Source: Fidelibacterota bacterium (lineage in GTDB: Bacteria > Fidelibacterota > Marinisomatia > SCGC-AAA003-L08 > D37C17). Taken from it: a DNA stretch of 6,741 nucleotides. The position numbers were made by a program, and so were the translations under genes. Every line of letters begins with the position of its first letter. Position 1 is the first letter of the stretch. The stretch lies in the NCBI GenBank assembly GCA_002707765.1, contig PANV01000038.1, positions 20,445-27,185 of the forward strand. Direction: 5' to 3'. Under the pieces are notes generated by a model. That model made no database searches. It worked only from the letters and a program-made list of their open reading frames with translations, and was not told the origin of the DNA. Below are positions 1 to 6,361 of the stretch, piece after piece.

Positions 1-810
1 GAGATGAAAGATTTAATGAAAGAGAATTCGTTGCATACAGTTTGTGAAGAGGCAAGATGTCCAAATATATATGAGTGCTGGGATAATAGGACTGCTACAG
101 TTATGATATTAGGTGATACTTGTACAAGATCATGTGGCTTTTGTTCAGTTAAAACTGGCAAGCCCTTACCTGTAGACTACAATGAGCCAGAGCGAGTAGC
201 TAAATTAGTTCAAACCTTAAACTTAAGACATGTTGTAATTACTTCTGTAGATAGAGATGAGTTGAAGAATGATTATGGTGCTAAAATTTGGAATGAAACA
301 ATAAAATCTATCAGAAATATGGTCCCGGATTGCACAGTAGAGGTTCTTACTCCAGATTTTAAAGGTTACACTCCTGCACTTGACTTAGTTTTTGATGCTC
401 GACCCAATATTTTTTCGCACAATATTGAATGTGTTGAAAGAATTTCATTAGATGTTAGGAGGCAGTCAAATTGGAGAAGGTCACTAGATGTGTTGAAATA
501 TGCAGTTTCACAAAATATGTCAACTAAAACTGGTATGATGGTTGGTTTAGGTGAAACTGATGAAGAAGTTTATGAAACAATGGATTTAGTTGCAAAAACT
601 GGAGTTGAAATTTTTAATATTGGTCAATATCTTCAACCAACAAAATCTAACCTTTCAGTTAAAAGATTTGTTCATCCCAATATATTTAAAGATTATGAGA
701 AATATGGTTATGAGCTTGGTTTTAAAGTTGTAGAATCAGGGCCTCTAGTTAGGTCTTCCTATCATGCGGATTCTCAGGCGCGTGAGTTTGGATTGGAGTC
801 ATACTCCTAA
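1..810 (+). CDS. lipA: Lipoyl synthase, 5' end cut by window
   Basis: Radical SAM enzyme that inserts two sulfur atoms at C6 and C8 of the octanoyl group on lipoyl-domain proteins (pyruvate and 2-oxoglutarate dehydrogenases, glycine cleavage H protein); cytoplasmic. Numbering from the ATG at base 4, the auxiliary-cluster cysteines are Cys14, Cys19 and Cys25 (CEEARCPNIYEC), the radical SAM CX3CX2C cysteines are Cys40, Cys44 and Cys47 (CTRSCGFC), and the C-terminal RSSY motif, whose serine ligates the auxiliary cluster, is at 250-253. All cluster ligands are therefore present. The frame is open back to base 1, and family members usually have a few dozen residues before the first cysteine motif, so the ATG at 4 is probably internal and the true start lies upstream. 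Two small oddities: one extra residue in the usual DRDDLPDGGA loop (83-93 here) and Asn216 where His is common. It ends 127 bases before lon. Confidence 0.96.
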   Translation, partial: EMKDLMKENSLHTVCEEARCPNIYECWDNRTATVMILGDTCTRSCGFCSVKTGKPLPVDYNEPERVAKLVQTLNLRHVVITSVDRDELKNDYGAKIWNETIKSIRNMVPDCTVEVLTPDFKGYTPALDLVFDARPNIFSHNIECVERISLDVRRQSNWRRSLDVLKYAVSQNMSTKTGMMVGLGETDEEVYETMDLVAKTGVEIFNIGQYLQPTKSNLSVKRFVHPNIFKDYEKYGYELGFKVVESGPLVRSSYHADSQAREFGLESYS

Positions 811-817
811 TAATTGC

Positions 818-847
818 TTGTCAGGTTTTTTAATAAAAACATGTCAA
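818..847. repeat. Imperfect inverted repeat between lipA and lon
   Basis: Two 13-base arms, 818-830 and 835-847, pair with two mismatches (821/844 and 824/841) around a TAAT loop. The inner GTTTTT/AAAAAC part is perfect. The run of T lies inside the stem rather than after it, so this is not a typical intrinsic terminator; an operator or a chance AT-rich dyad are both possible. It lies about 45 bases upstream of the proposed lon -10 box. A separate 5-bp hairpin (GGAGT/ACTCC, 795-807) overlaps the end of lipA. Confidence 0.35.
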
Positions 848-869
848 AATTACATGCTTTATATTTAAA

Positions 870-896
870 TTCACTATCCTAGTCTTTTGGTACAAT
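870..896 (+). promoter_or_regulatory. Possible lon promoter
   Basis: TACAAT at 891-896 is one base from the -10 consensus and is preceded by TGG (888-890), giving an extended -10. The best upstream hexamer, TTCACT at 870-875, is a weak -35 with a short 15-bp spacer. It sits about 40 bases upstream of the lon GTG. No HspR (HAIR) or CIRCE heat-shock operator was seen nearby. Confidence 0.35.
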
Positions 897-925
897 CTTT
901 GAAATGAATATAGTTATTAAAGTAT

Positions 926-930
926 GGAGG
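926..930 (+). promoter_or_regulatory. Shine-Dalgarno of lon, fixes a GTG start
   Basis: GGAGG lies 7 bases upstream of the GTG at 938. It is the strongest ribosome binding site in the window and is the reason for accepting GTG as the start; the ATG at 924 overlaps this site and is not a plausible alternative. Confidence 0.8.
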
Positions 931-937
931 TTTATTA

Positions 938-3274
938 GTGACAAAATTAAAAAAGGTTTATCCTGTATTACCACTTAGAAATACAGTTCTTTTTCCAAAT
1001 CAAATAATACCAATTTATATTGGAAGACAGCAATCATTAAAGCTTATTGCTGATGTCAGTATTCAAGAAGATAAGAATATTTTAGTTGTTGCACAAAAAG
1101 ACGGGAATAAAGAAAATCCTCAACCTGAAGATTTATATGAGCATGCAGTTTTAGGTAAAGTTATGAAAGTATTCGATATGCCTGACAAATCAAAATCTGC
1201 AATTGTTAAAGGTATTGAAAGAATTAAAATTACGAAGTTTAATGAATTTGTTGATTATTATACTGCTGAATATGAAATTAGTCAAAATGTAATTGATCAC
1301 GATGAACTTGAAATGAAGGCGTTAACAGGCAATATTAAATCTATGTTTTCAAATTTAATTGAAGTGGCTCCTTACTTATCTGATGAACAGTCAAATGTAT
1401 TAAGTAATTTACAAAGTCCTGAAAAAATTGCTGATAAAGCAATTTCCTTGATGAATATATCTACTGCTGAAAAACAAAGTATATTAGAAGAGTTAAATAT
1501 TTATAAGAGATTAGAGAGAACTTCAGTTCTGATTAATCATGAAATACAAAGAATTGAACTTGGTGATAGAATACAGGCGGATGTTCAAGATGAAATTTCA
1601 AAAACTCAAAAAGAATATTACCTTAGAGAACAGTTAAAGGCAATTAAGAAAGAGCTTGGAGAAGACGAATCTAATATTGAATTGAAAGAAATTGAAGAAA
1701 AAATAAAAAATGCAAAAATGCCTAAAGAAGTTCTAAAAGTTGCTAATAAAGAATTATCTAGGCTTGAAAAAATTCCTACTCATTCTCCAGAATATACAGT
1801 TACTAGAACATATCTTGATTGGTTGGTTGAATTGCCATGGGAAAAGGAATCTGAAGATATTGAAGACTTGGAATTCGCTAAAAATACACTTGATGAAGAT
1901 CATTTTGGTCTAGATAAAGTTAAAGAAAGAGTAATAGAACATTTAGCAGTAAGAAGTTTAAAAAAGAGTAGAAGCAAAGAAGGTGAAAAAATTAAAAGTC
2001 CTATTCTTTGTTTTTCAGGACCTCCAGGTACAGGCAAGACTTCGATTGGTAAATCTATCGCTAAGTCAATGGGAAGAGAATTTGTAAGAATTTCACTTGG
2101 TGGAATCAGAGATGAAGCGGAAATTAGAGGCCATAGAAGAACGTACATTGGTGCATTACCTGGAAGAATCATATCTAGTTTAAAAAAAGCAGGTACTAAC
2201 AATCCAATTTTCATTTTAGATGAAATAGATAAATTAGGTATGGATTTTAGAGGTGATCCATCTAGTGCATTACTTGAAGTTTTAGATCCAGAGCAAAATT
2301 TTTCATTTAATGATCATTATTTAGAGGTCGATTTTGATTTATCAAATGTTATGTTTATTACTACAGCTAATCGAATAGATCAAATACCTGGTCCACTGAG
2401 AGATAGAATGGAGATTTTAGATTTTACAGGATACATTCATGATGAAAAACTTCAAATTGCTAAAAAACATTTGTTACCTAAATCTATTAAATCTCACGGT
2501 CTTAAGAAAAATGAAATCAAAGTTGAAGATGAATCAATCTCAAAATTAATAGAATCTTATACCAGAGAAGCAGGTGTTAGAAATCTTGAAAGACAAATTT
2601 CAAATGTGTGTAGGAAAACGGCTAAAGATATTGCTACAAAAGTAAAAAAGAAAGTTGTAGTTACTCCAGAAGTGGTACATAATTATTTAGGGCCAGAGGT
2701 GTTTTTTTCAGATGTTGCTGAAAGAGCTAACAAGCCTGGTGTTGTAGTTGGTCTCGCCTGGACTGCATTTGGAGGAGACATTCTTTTTATTGAAGCATGT
2801 AAGATGCCGGGTAAGGGAATGCTTAAGCTTACAGGTAAACTGGGTGATGTAATGAAAGAATCTGCTCAGGCTGCCTTTTCATATGTTAGAACAAACGCAA
2901 AAAAGCTTGGAATTGATCAAAGTTTTTATAAAAAACATGATATTCATATTCATGTTCCTGCAGGAGCCATTCCTAAAGATGGTCCATCTGCAGGAGTATC
3001 TATGATTACTGCGATTGTTTCACTGCTTTTAAATAAATCAGTAAAAAGCATGTTAGGAATGACAGGTGAAATTTCATTAAGAGGCAACGTTTTGCCTATT
3101 GGTGGATTAAAAGAAAAATCTACTGCAGCTCATAGGGCTGGTTTAAATCACATAATAGCTCCACATCTTAATGAAAAGGATTTAGAAGAGATTCCTAGTC
3201 AAGTTAAAAAAGATTTAAAAATAACATTTGTAAAAGATGTAGAAGATGTTATTAAATTAGCACTTGATAATTAG
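938..3274 (+). CDS. lon: ATP-dependent protease La (Lon, LonA type)
   Basis: Cytoplasmic AAA+ serine protease that degrades misfolded and specific regulatory proteins. At 778 residues it matches the usual bacterial LonA length (784 in E. coli). Domains in order: N-terminal substrate-binding domain from PVLPLRNTVLFP (about 9-200), a helical linker including YYLREQLKAIKKELGE, the AAA+ module with Walker A GPPGTGKT (361-368) and Walker B ending at Asp428-Glu429, and the C-terminal protease domain. The catalytic Ser-Lys dyad is Ser684 (KDGPSAG) and Lys727 (GGLKEK), separated by 43 residues as in E. coli S679/K722. Nothing is missing, so it should be active. It starts with GTG behind a strong GGAGG. 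The tRNA-Val begins 9 bases after its TAG stop and the next terminator is behind that tRNA, so the two are probably co-transcribed. Identity is secure. Confidence 0.98.
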   Translation: MTKLKKVYPVLPLRNTVLFPNQIIPIYIGRQQSLKLIADVSIQEDKNILVVAQKDGNKENPQPEDLYEHAVLGKVMKVFDMPDKSKSAIVKGIERIKITKFNEFVDYYTAEYEISQNVIDHDELEMKALTGNIKSMFSNLIEVAPYLSDEQSNVLSNLQSPEKIADKAISLMNISTAEKQSILEELNIYKRLERTSVLINHEIQRIELGDRIQADVQDEISKTQKEYYLREQLKAIKKELGEDESNIELKEIEEKIKNAKMPKEVLKVANKELSRLEKIPTHSPEYTVTRTYLDWLVELPWEKESEDIEDLEFAKNTLDEDHFGLDKVKERVIEHLAVRSLKKSRSKEGEKIKSPILCFSGPPGTGKTSIGKSIAKSMGREFVRISLGGIRDEAEIRGHRRTYIGALPGRIISSLKKAGTNNPIFILDEIDKLGMDFRGDPSSALLEVLDPEQNFSFNDHYLEVDFDLSNVMFITTANRIDQIPGPLRDRMEILDFTGYIHDEKLQIAKKHLLPKSIKSHGLKKNEIKVEDESISKLIESYTREAGVRNLERQISNVCRKTAKDIATKVKKKVVVTPEVVHNYLGPEVFFSDVAERANKPGVVVGLAWTAFGGDILFIEACKMPGKGMLKLTGKLGDVMKESAQAAFSYVRTNAKKLGIDQSFYKKHDIHIHVPAGAIPKDGPSAGVSMITAIVSLLLNKSVKSMLGMTGEISLRGNVLPIGGLKEKSTAAHRAGLNHIIAPHLNEKDLEEIPSQVKKDLKITFVKDVEDVIKLALDN

Positions 3275-3283
3275 ATTGATAAA

Positions 3284-3358
3284 GGTCGAGTAACTCAGTT
3301 GGTTCAGAGTGCCGCCCTTACAAGGCGGAAGTCCGGGGTTCGAGTCCCTGCTCGACCA
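3284..3358 (+). tRNA. tRNA-Val (anticodon UAC)
   Basis: A complete cloverleaf can be folded by eye. The 7-bp acceptor stem GGTCGAG (3284-3290) pairs perfectly with CTCGACC (3351-3357); the D stem is ACTC/GAGT (3293-3296, 3307-3310); the anticodon stem CCGCC/GGCGG (3312-3316, 3324-3328) encloses loop CTTACAA; the T arm is CGGGG-TTCGAGT-CCCTG (3334-3350) with one G-T pair. The anticodon TAC (3319-3321) reads GUA, valine, and the discriminator base is A. The gene does not encode CCA: A3358 is followed by CAA, so CCA must be added by the nucleotidyltransferase. Confidence 0.97.
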
Positions 3359-3360
3359 CA

Positions 3361-3390
3361 AAAAACCTCTCATTTTGAGAGGTTTTTTTT
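3361..3390 (+). terminator. Intrinsic terminator behind lon and tRNA-Val
   Basis: The stem CCTCTCA (3366-3372) pairs with TGAGAGG (3376-3382) around a TTT loop and is followed by eight T (3383-3390). Five A before the stem extend the pairing and supply a T tract on the other strand, so it could work in both directions. It starts 3 bases after the tRNA and separates the lon unit from the downstream cassette. Confidence 0.92.
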
Positions 3391-3415
3391 ATATAAGATA
3401 AATTTTGTTGTATCA

Positions 3416-3421
3416 TATAAT
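3416..3421 (+). promoter_or_regulatory. Possible -10 box of the downstream cassette
   Basis: A perfect TATAAT lies 26 bases after the terminator T tract and 64 bases before the reductase ATG. No good -35 hexamer is found at 16-18 bp upstream and there is no TG extension, and the surroundings are very AT-rich, so the exact promoter is uncertain. A promoter somewhere in this spacer is needed because the terminator precedes it. Confidence 0.4.
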
Positions 3422-3437
3422 ATATATTTATTAAAAT

Positions 3438-3455
3438 ATCGTGCAAATCGTGCAA
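3438..3455 (+). repeat. Tandem 9-bp direct repeat, possible operator
   Basis: ATCGTGCAA occurs twice with no gap (3438-3446 and 3447-3455), between the proposed -10 box and the reductase start. It is the only GC-containing island in an otherwise almost pure A/T spacer. The position just downstream of a promoter would suit a repressor site; the binding protein is unknown. AGTTAAT follows twice, exactly 10 bases apart (3455-3461 and 3465-3471). Confidence 0.5.
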
Positions 3456-3474
3456 GTTAATTTTAGTTAATAAA

Positions 3475-3479
3475 AAAGG
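3475..3479 (+). promoter_or_regulatory. Shine-Dalgarno of the reductase gene
   Basis: AAAGG ends 6 bases upstream of the ATG at 3486 and supports that start. It is the only clear ribosome binding site in the cassette. Confidence 0.65.
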
Positions 3480-3485
3480 TGTTAT

Positions 3486-4193
3486 ATGTCGATAAAATCT
3501 CATAACTGGTTAAATGCTAAAATAAAATCTATCAAAAAACTAACAAAGCAAACTTGGAAGTTTACGATTCAATTTGATGAAGATTTTATTTTTACTCCTG
3601 GTCAATTTATTACATTAAAAGTCAGAGGAGTTCAAAGAAATTATTCAATTGCTTCATTTTCGAAGAATAAAAATCTAATAGAATTAATTATTGTAAAAGT
3701 TGAAAATGGTAAACTAACAACGATTTTATTTAGAGATGTAGAGCCTGGTGAAAATATTGAAATAAAGGGTCCTAAAGGTAATTTTATAATGCCAGAAAAT
3801 ACTAATAGAGATATTTTTTTTATTTGCACTGGTACTGGACTTGCTCCGTTTAAAAGTATTTTGGATGAAATAGAATTATCAGGAAAATATCCCAAAAGAA
3901 TTTTTTTAATTTTTGGAACCAGAACTAAAAATGATTTACTTTTTTATGACGAAATGAAAAAAATGGTAAAATCCATTCCAAATTTTAATTACATACCCGT
4001 TTTGTCTAGAGAAAACTGGGATGGTGAAACTGGATATGTACATGAGCAATATAATAATATTGTTAAAAATGAAAAACTACAAAATCCTTTGTTTTATTTG
4101 TGTGGTTGGAGGAATATGATAGTTGATGCTAAGCAACAATTATCCTATCTTGGTTTTGATTCATCAAATATTAAGCTGGAACTATATGGATAA
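3486..4193 (+). CDS. FAD/NAD(P)-binding oxidoreductase, ferredoxin-NADP reductase family
   Basis: Soluble flavoprotein of the FNR superfamily that moves electrons between NAD(P)H and a one- or two-electron partner. The 235-residue protein has the FAD-binding beta-barrel with PGQF (38-41) and the flavin motif RNYS (51-54), the second flavin segment ENGKLTTIL (73-81), and the nucleotide-binding domain with CTGTGLAPF (114-122), FGTRTKNDLLF (143-153), a GYV segment (183-185) and YLCG (204-207). The chain ends in LYG, so no C-terminal 2Fe-2S ferredoxin domain is fused, and no N-terminal one is present. It may therefore pass electrons to a separate ferredoxin or act as a flavin reductase; its partner is not in the window. 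It is first in a same-strand five-gene cassette and has its own upstream spacer and ribosome binding site. The family is secure, the substrate unknown. Confidence 0.88.
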   Translation: MSIKSHNWLNAKIKSIKKLTKQTWKFTIQFDEDFIFTPGQFITLKVRGVQRNYSIASFSKNKNLIELIIVKVENGKLTTILFRDVEPGENIEIKGPKGNFIMPENTNRDIFFICTGTGLAPFKSILDEIELSGKYPKRIFLIFGTRTKNDLLFYDEMKKMVKSIPNFNYIPVLSRENWDGETGYVHEQYNNIVKNEKLQNPLFYLCGWRNMIVDAKQQLSYLGFDSSNIKLELYG

Positions 4194-4199
4194 ACTTTT

Positions 4200-4406
4200 A
4201 TGAAGGATAATATGAAAACTAATGAAAAAATGGAAATGTTAAGGTTTGCAATAACCATTAACCTCATTATAGGACTTTATAATATTTTCTTATTTTCATA
4301 TGAAAAATCATTTTTTAATTTTATAATTGGATCTCTTAATATAGGTGTTTGGGTTTTCTTTAGAGATATGAAATTAATTAAAGCAATAGTCAAGAAAGAT
4401 AGATAA
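4200..4406 (+). CDS. Small two-helix membrane protein, unknown function
   Basis: I do not recognise this 68-residue protein. It has a charged N-terminus (about 1-14), a hydrophobic segment about 16-34 (FAITINLIIGLYNIFLFSY), a short polar turn with EKS, a second hydrophobic segment about 38-54, and a basic tail (RDMKLIKAIVKKDR). This predicts a helical hairpin in the cytoplasmic membrane with both ends inside. It starts 6 bases after the reductase stop and ends 16 bases before the pirin start, so it is probably part of the operon. The start is uncertain: the ATG at 4212 has AAGGA 4 bases upstream and would give 64 residues, whereas the ATG at 4200 has only a GGA at 9 bases. A membrane anchor or partner for a neighbouring protein is possible but not shown. 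Confidence 0.65.
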   Translation: MKDNMKTNEKMEMLRFAITINLIIGLYNIFLFSYEKSFFNFIIGSLNIGVWVFFRDMKLIKAIVKKDR

Positions 4407-4422
4407 ATTTTTATTATCTAAA

Positions 4423-5130
4423 ATGATTAAAATTTTCCAATACAGTGCTTTAGGTAATCATAATTATGGATGGTTAAACGCTAAATATCATTTTAACTTT
4501 GCAAATTATTTTAACCCCTTAATCAAACCTGTAAAACCATTACTTGTTTGGAACGATGATACCATTAGTCCCAAAACTGGATTTCCTATGCATTCACATG
4601 ATAACATGGAGATTATCACATATATTAGGAAGGGTAAAATTACACACAAGGATAATTTAGGTAATTCTGGAGAAATTAAGTCAGGACAAATCCAAATTAT
4701 GTCGGCAGGTAGAGGTATTACACATTCTGAATATAATAATACTGAAGAATTTACTAAGCTATTTCAAATATGGATAGAGCCAAATACGTTAAATGTTAGA
4801 CCTAAATGGGAAAATATTAATATTGATAATAGTAATGAAAAGCAAATTCAAATTCTTGCTTCTGGCCAAAATAAATATGATAAATTAAAAATTCCTAGAA
4901 TTAACCAGGATGTTTCTTTAGTTAGAATTAAAGGCAATAAAAACTCAATTAATTATGATCTTGGATATAAAAGACATATGTATTTTGTTTTATCATTTGG
5001 TAAAGTGAAAATTAACAATTTAATAGTTAACGAGGGAGATGGTATTTATATTGAAAAAACAAATAAATTTAAAATTGAATTTTTAGATCAAAGCGAAATC
5101 ATATCTGTAGATATGCTAAACTCATATTAG
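4423..5130 (+). CDS. Pirin family bicupin protein
   Basis: Cytoplasmic metal-binding bicupin. At 235 residues it is close to E. coli YhhW (231), which has quercetin 2,3-dioxygenase activity in vitro. The N-terminal cupin keeps all four expected metal ligands: His57 and His59 in GFPMHSHDNMEIITY, and His101 and Glu103 in MSAGRGITHSEY, at the same numbers as in YhhW. The C-terminal cupin is recognisable by the NEGDGIYI segment and lacks an obvious metal site, as usual. Metal-dependent dioxygenase activity is therefore possible, but pirins also act as regulatory or stress proteins and the substrate cannot be read from sequence. No clear Shine-Dalgarno precedes the ATG. It lies 16 bases after the small membrane protein and 8 bases before the transporter, which suggests one operon. 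Confidence 0.93.
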   Translation: MIKIFQYSALGNHNYGWLNAKYHFNFANYFNPLIKPVKPLLVWNDDTISPKTGFPMHSHDNMEIITYIRKGKITHKDNLGNSGEIKSGQIQIMSAGRGITHSEYNNTEEFTKLFQIWIEPNTLNVRPKWENINIDNSNEKQIQILASGQNKYDKLKIPRINQDVSLVRIKGNKNSINYDLGYKRHMYFVLSFGKVKINNLIVNEGDGIYIEKTNKFKIEFLDQSEIISVDMLNSY

Positions 5131-5138
5131 AGAATATC

Positions 5139-6359
5139 ATGATTGCAATTTTAAAAAAACCTACTTTTTTGTTATTTTTCCTTGGTAATATAATATCGCT
5201 AATTGGTTTTGGGTTTAATATGATTGCAATAAGCTGGTTGGTACTTGCAGAAACTGGTTCTGAATATACATTAGGAAAAATTATTGCATCTGCTACTATA
5301 CCAGGACTATTTATTTCTTTGTTTACTGGATATATAATTGATAAAACCAATAGAAAATGGTTAATGGTTTTTTTAGATATATTCAGAACAATCATTATTT
5401 TCTTATTTTTATTATCACTCAATTATTTTGATTTTACAATACTACTTTTGTATCCAGTAGTTTTTTTAATGGGTATAGGTAATTCATTATTTTGGTCAAC
5501 TTCACAAGCATTTACACAAGAAATTGTTTCTGAATCAGAATATTATGATGCAAATAAATTACTTTCTGCAAGTTTTCAAATTGGTTCTATTTTGGGAGCT
5601 AGCATAGGTGGTTTCGTAGTACATTTTTATAGCCCTTTTGTAGCACTGTGGATAAATATTTTAGCATATTTAACATCTGGAATTTTAATTTCCTTTGCAC
5701 CATTTAAAAATTCTATAAAAAGTTCATCAAATTCAAACATTATTAAATCTTGGATGAAAGGATTTATATTTTTGAGACAAAGATTTGATATCACAATGTT
5801 ATCTTTTACAACTATTTTGTCAGATGTGGCAATATGGGGATCTTTATCAGTTTTAACTATATCTATATCAATTCAAATTTTTGATATGGGAACATTAGGA
5901 TATGGTATTTTAGATGGTTTTTATGGTTTAGGAGCTTTTATATCAGTTTTAATTGTTGGTTATTTAACTTCATATTGGTCAAGGAGTTTAGTTCTTAGAG
6001 GATGTTATCTATTTGGCTTTATATCTCTATTATTATCATCGATTATGCCTAATATATTATTCGCTGCATTTTTCTTTTTCTTGCTTGGTATTAATATAAA
6101 TTCAAGTAGAATTATTACAAGGACTATAATTATGGAAAATGTTGATAATAAAATAATGGGAAGAGTGCAAACTGTACTTGGAATATATTCTAGGTTAATG
6201 GTAGTCCTTAGTTCATTAATTACGGGATTTATTATTGAAAATTATACTATACAATTAGCATTACTTTTTACATGTATGCATTACTTGGTTGCATTTGTTG
6301 GAATAGCAGCTGTTGGTATACTTTGGAATAAATCAAACAAATATCTGTTCTCAAATTAA
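5139..6359 (+). CDS. MFS transporter, probable drug/metabolite exporter
   Basis: Integral cytoplasmic membrane protein of 406 residues, the usual length for a 12-helix major facilitator. Long hydrophobic segments run through the whole chain, with a central polar loop at about 187-215 between the two six-helix halves. Motif A of the family is present between helices 2 and 3 as GYIIDKTNRK (64-73). The N-terminal pattern, a short cytoplasmic start, then a first helix leading into AISWLVLAETGSEYTLGKI, resembles the EntS-like exporter branch (MFS_3) rather than sugar importers. Export of a small molecule driven by the proton gradient is the likely role; the substrate is unknown. The ATG comes 8 bases after the pirin stop with only a weak AGAGAA upstream, and the next gene starts 2 bases after its own stop, which argues for coupled expression. 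Confidence 0.88.
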   Translation: MIAILKKPTFLLFFLGNIISLIGFGFNMIAISWLVLAETGSEYTLGKIIASATIPGLFISLFTGYIIDKTNRKWLMVFLDIFRTIIIFLFLLSLNYFDFTILLLYPVVFLMGIGNSLFWSTSQAFTQEIVSESEYYDANKLLSASFQIGSILGASIGGFVVHFYSPFVALWINILAYLTSGILISFAPFKNSIKSSSNSNIIKSWMKGFIFLRQRFDITMLSFTTILSDVAIWGSLSVLTISISIQIFDMGTLGYGILDGFYGLGAFISVLIVGYLTSYWSRSLVLRGCYLFGFISLLLSSIMPNILFAAFFFFLLGININSSRIITRTIIMENVDNKIMGRVQTVLGIYSRLMVVLSSLITGFIIENYTIQLALLFTCMHYLVAFVGIAAVGILWNKSNKYLFSN

Positions 6360-6361
6360 AT

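Noticed and set aside
825..840. GTTTTT/AAAAAC hairpin considered as the lipA terminator
   Set aside because: The stem is almost all A-T and no T run follows it, so it does not meet the form of an intrinsic terminator; it is listed only as part of an inverted repeat.
1900..2214. Minus-strand open frame inside lon
   Set aside because: It lies antisense to the conserved Walker A region of lon, with no ribosome binding site and no recognisable protein; it is a shadow of the real gene.
3351..3360. Encoded CCA at the tRNA 3' end
   Set aside because: The ACCA at 3355-3358 uses two bases of the acceptor stem; after the discriminator A3358 comes CAA, so CCA is not encoded.
3284..3390. tRNA attachment site for an integrated element
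   Set aside because: No second copy of the tRNA 3' end, integrase or transposase is found in the window; kept only as a hypothesis from the composition change.
3318..3503. Open frame of 61 codons on the minus strand across the tRNA
   Set aside because: Its C-terminal part is the antisense translation of tRNA-Val (GLEPRTSAL, a well-known false protein), and the rest crosses the terminator and spacer.
5099..5422. Minus-strand open frame over the pirin/transporter junction
   Set aside because: Its hydrophobic stretches mirror the transporter helices on the other strand; no start signal or family features. The minus-strand frame at 3641-3895 was rejected on the same grounds.
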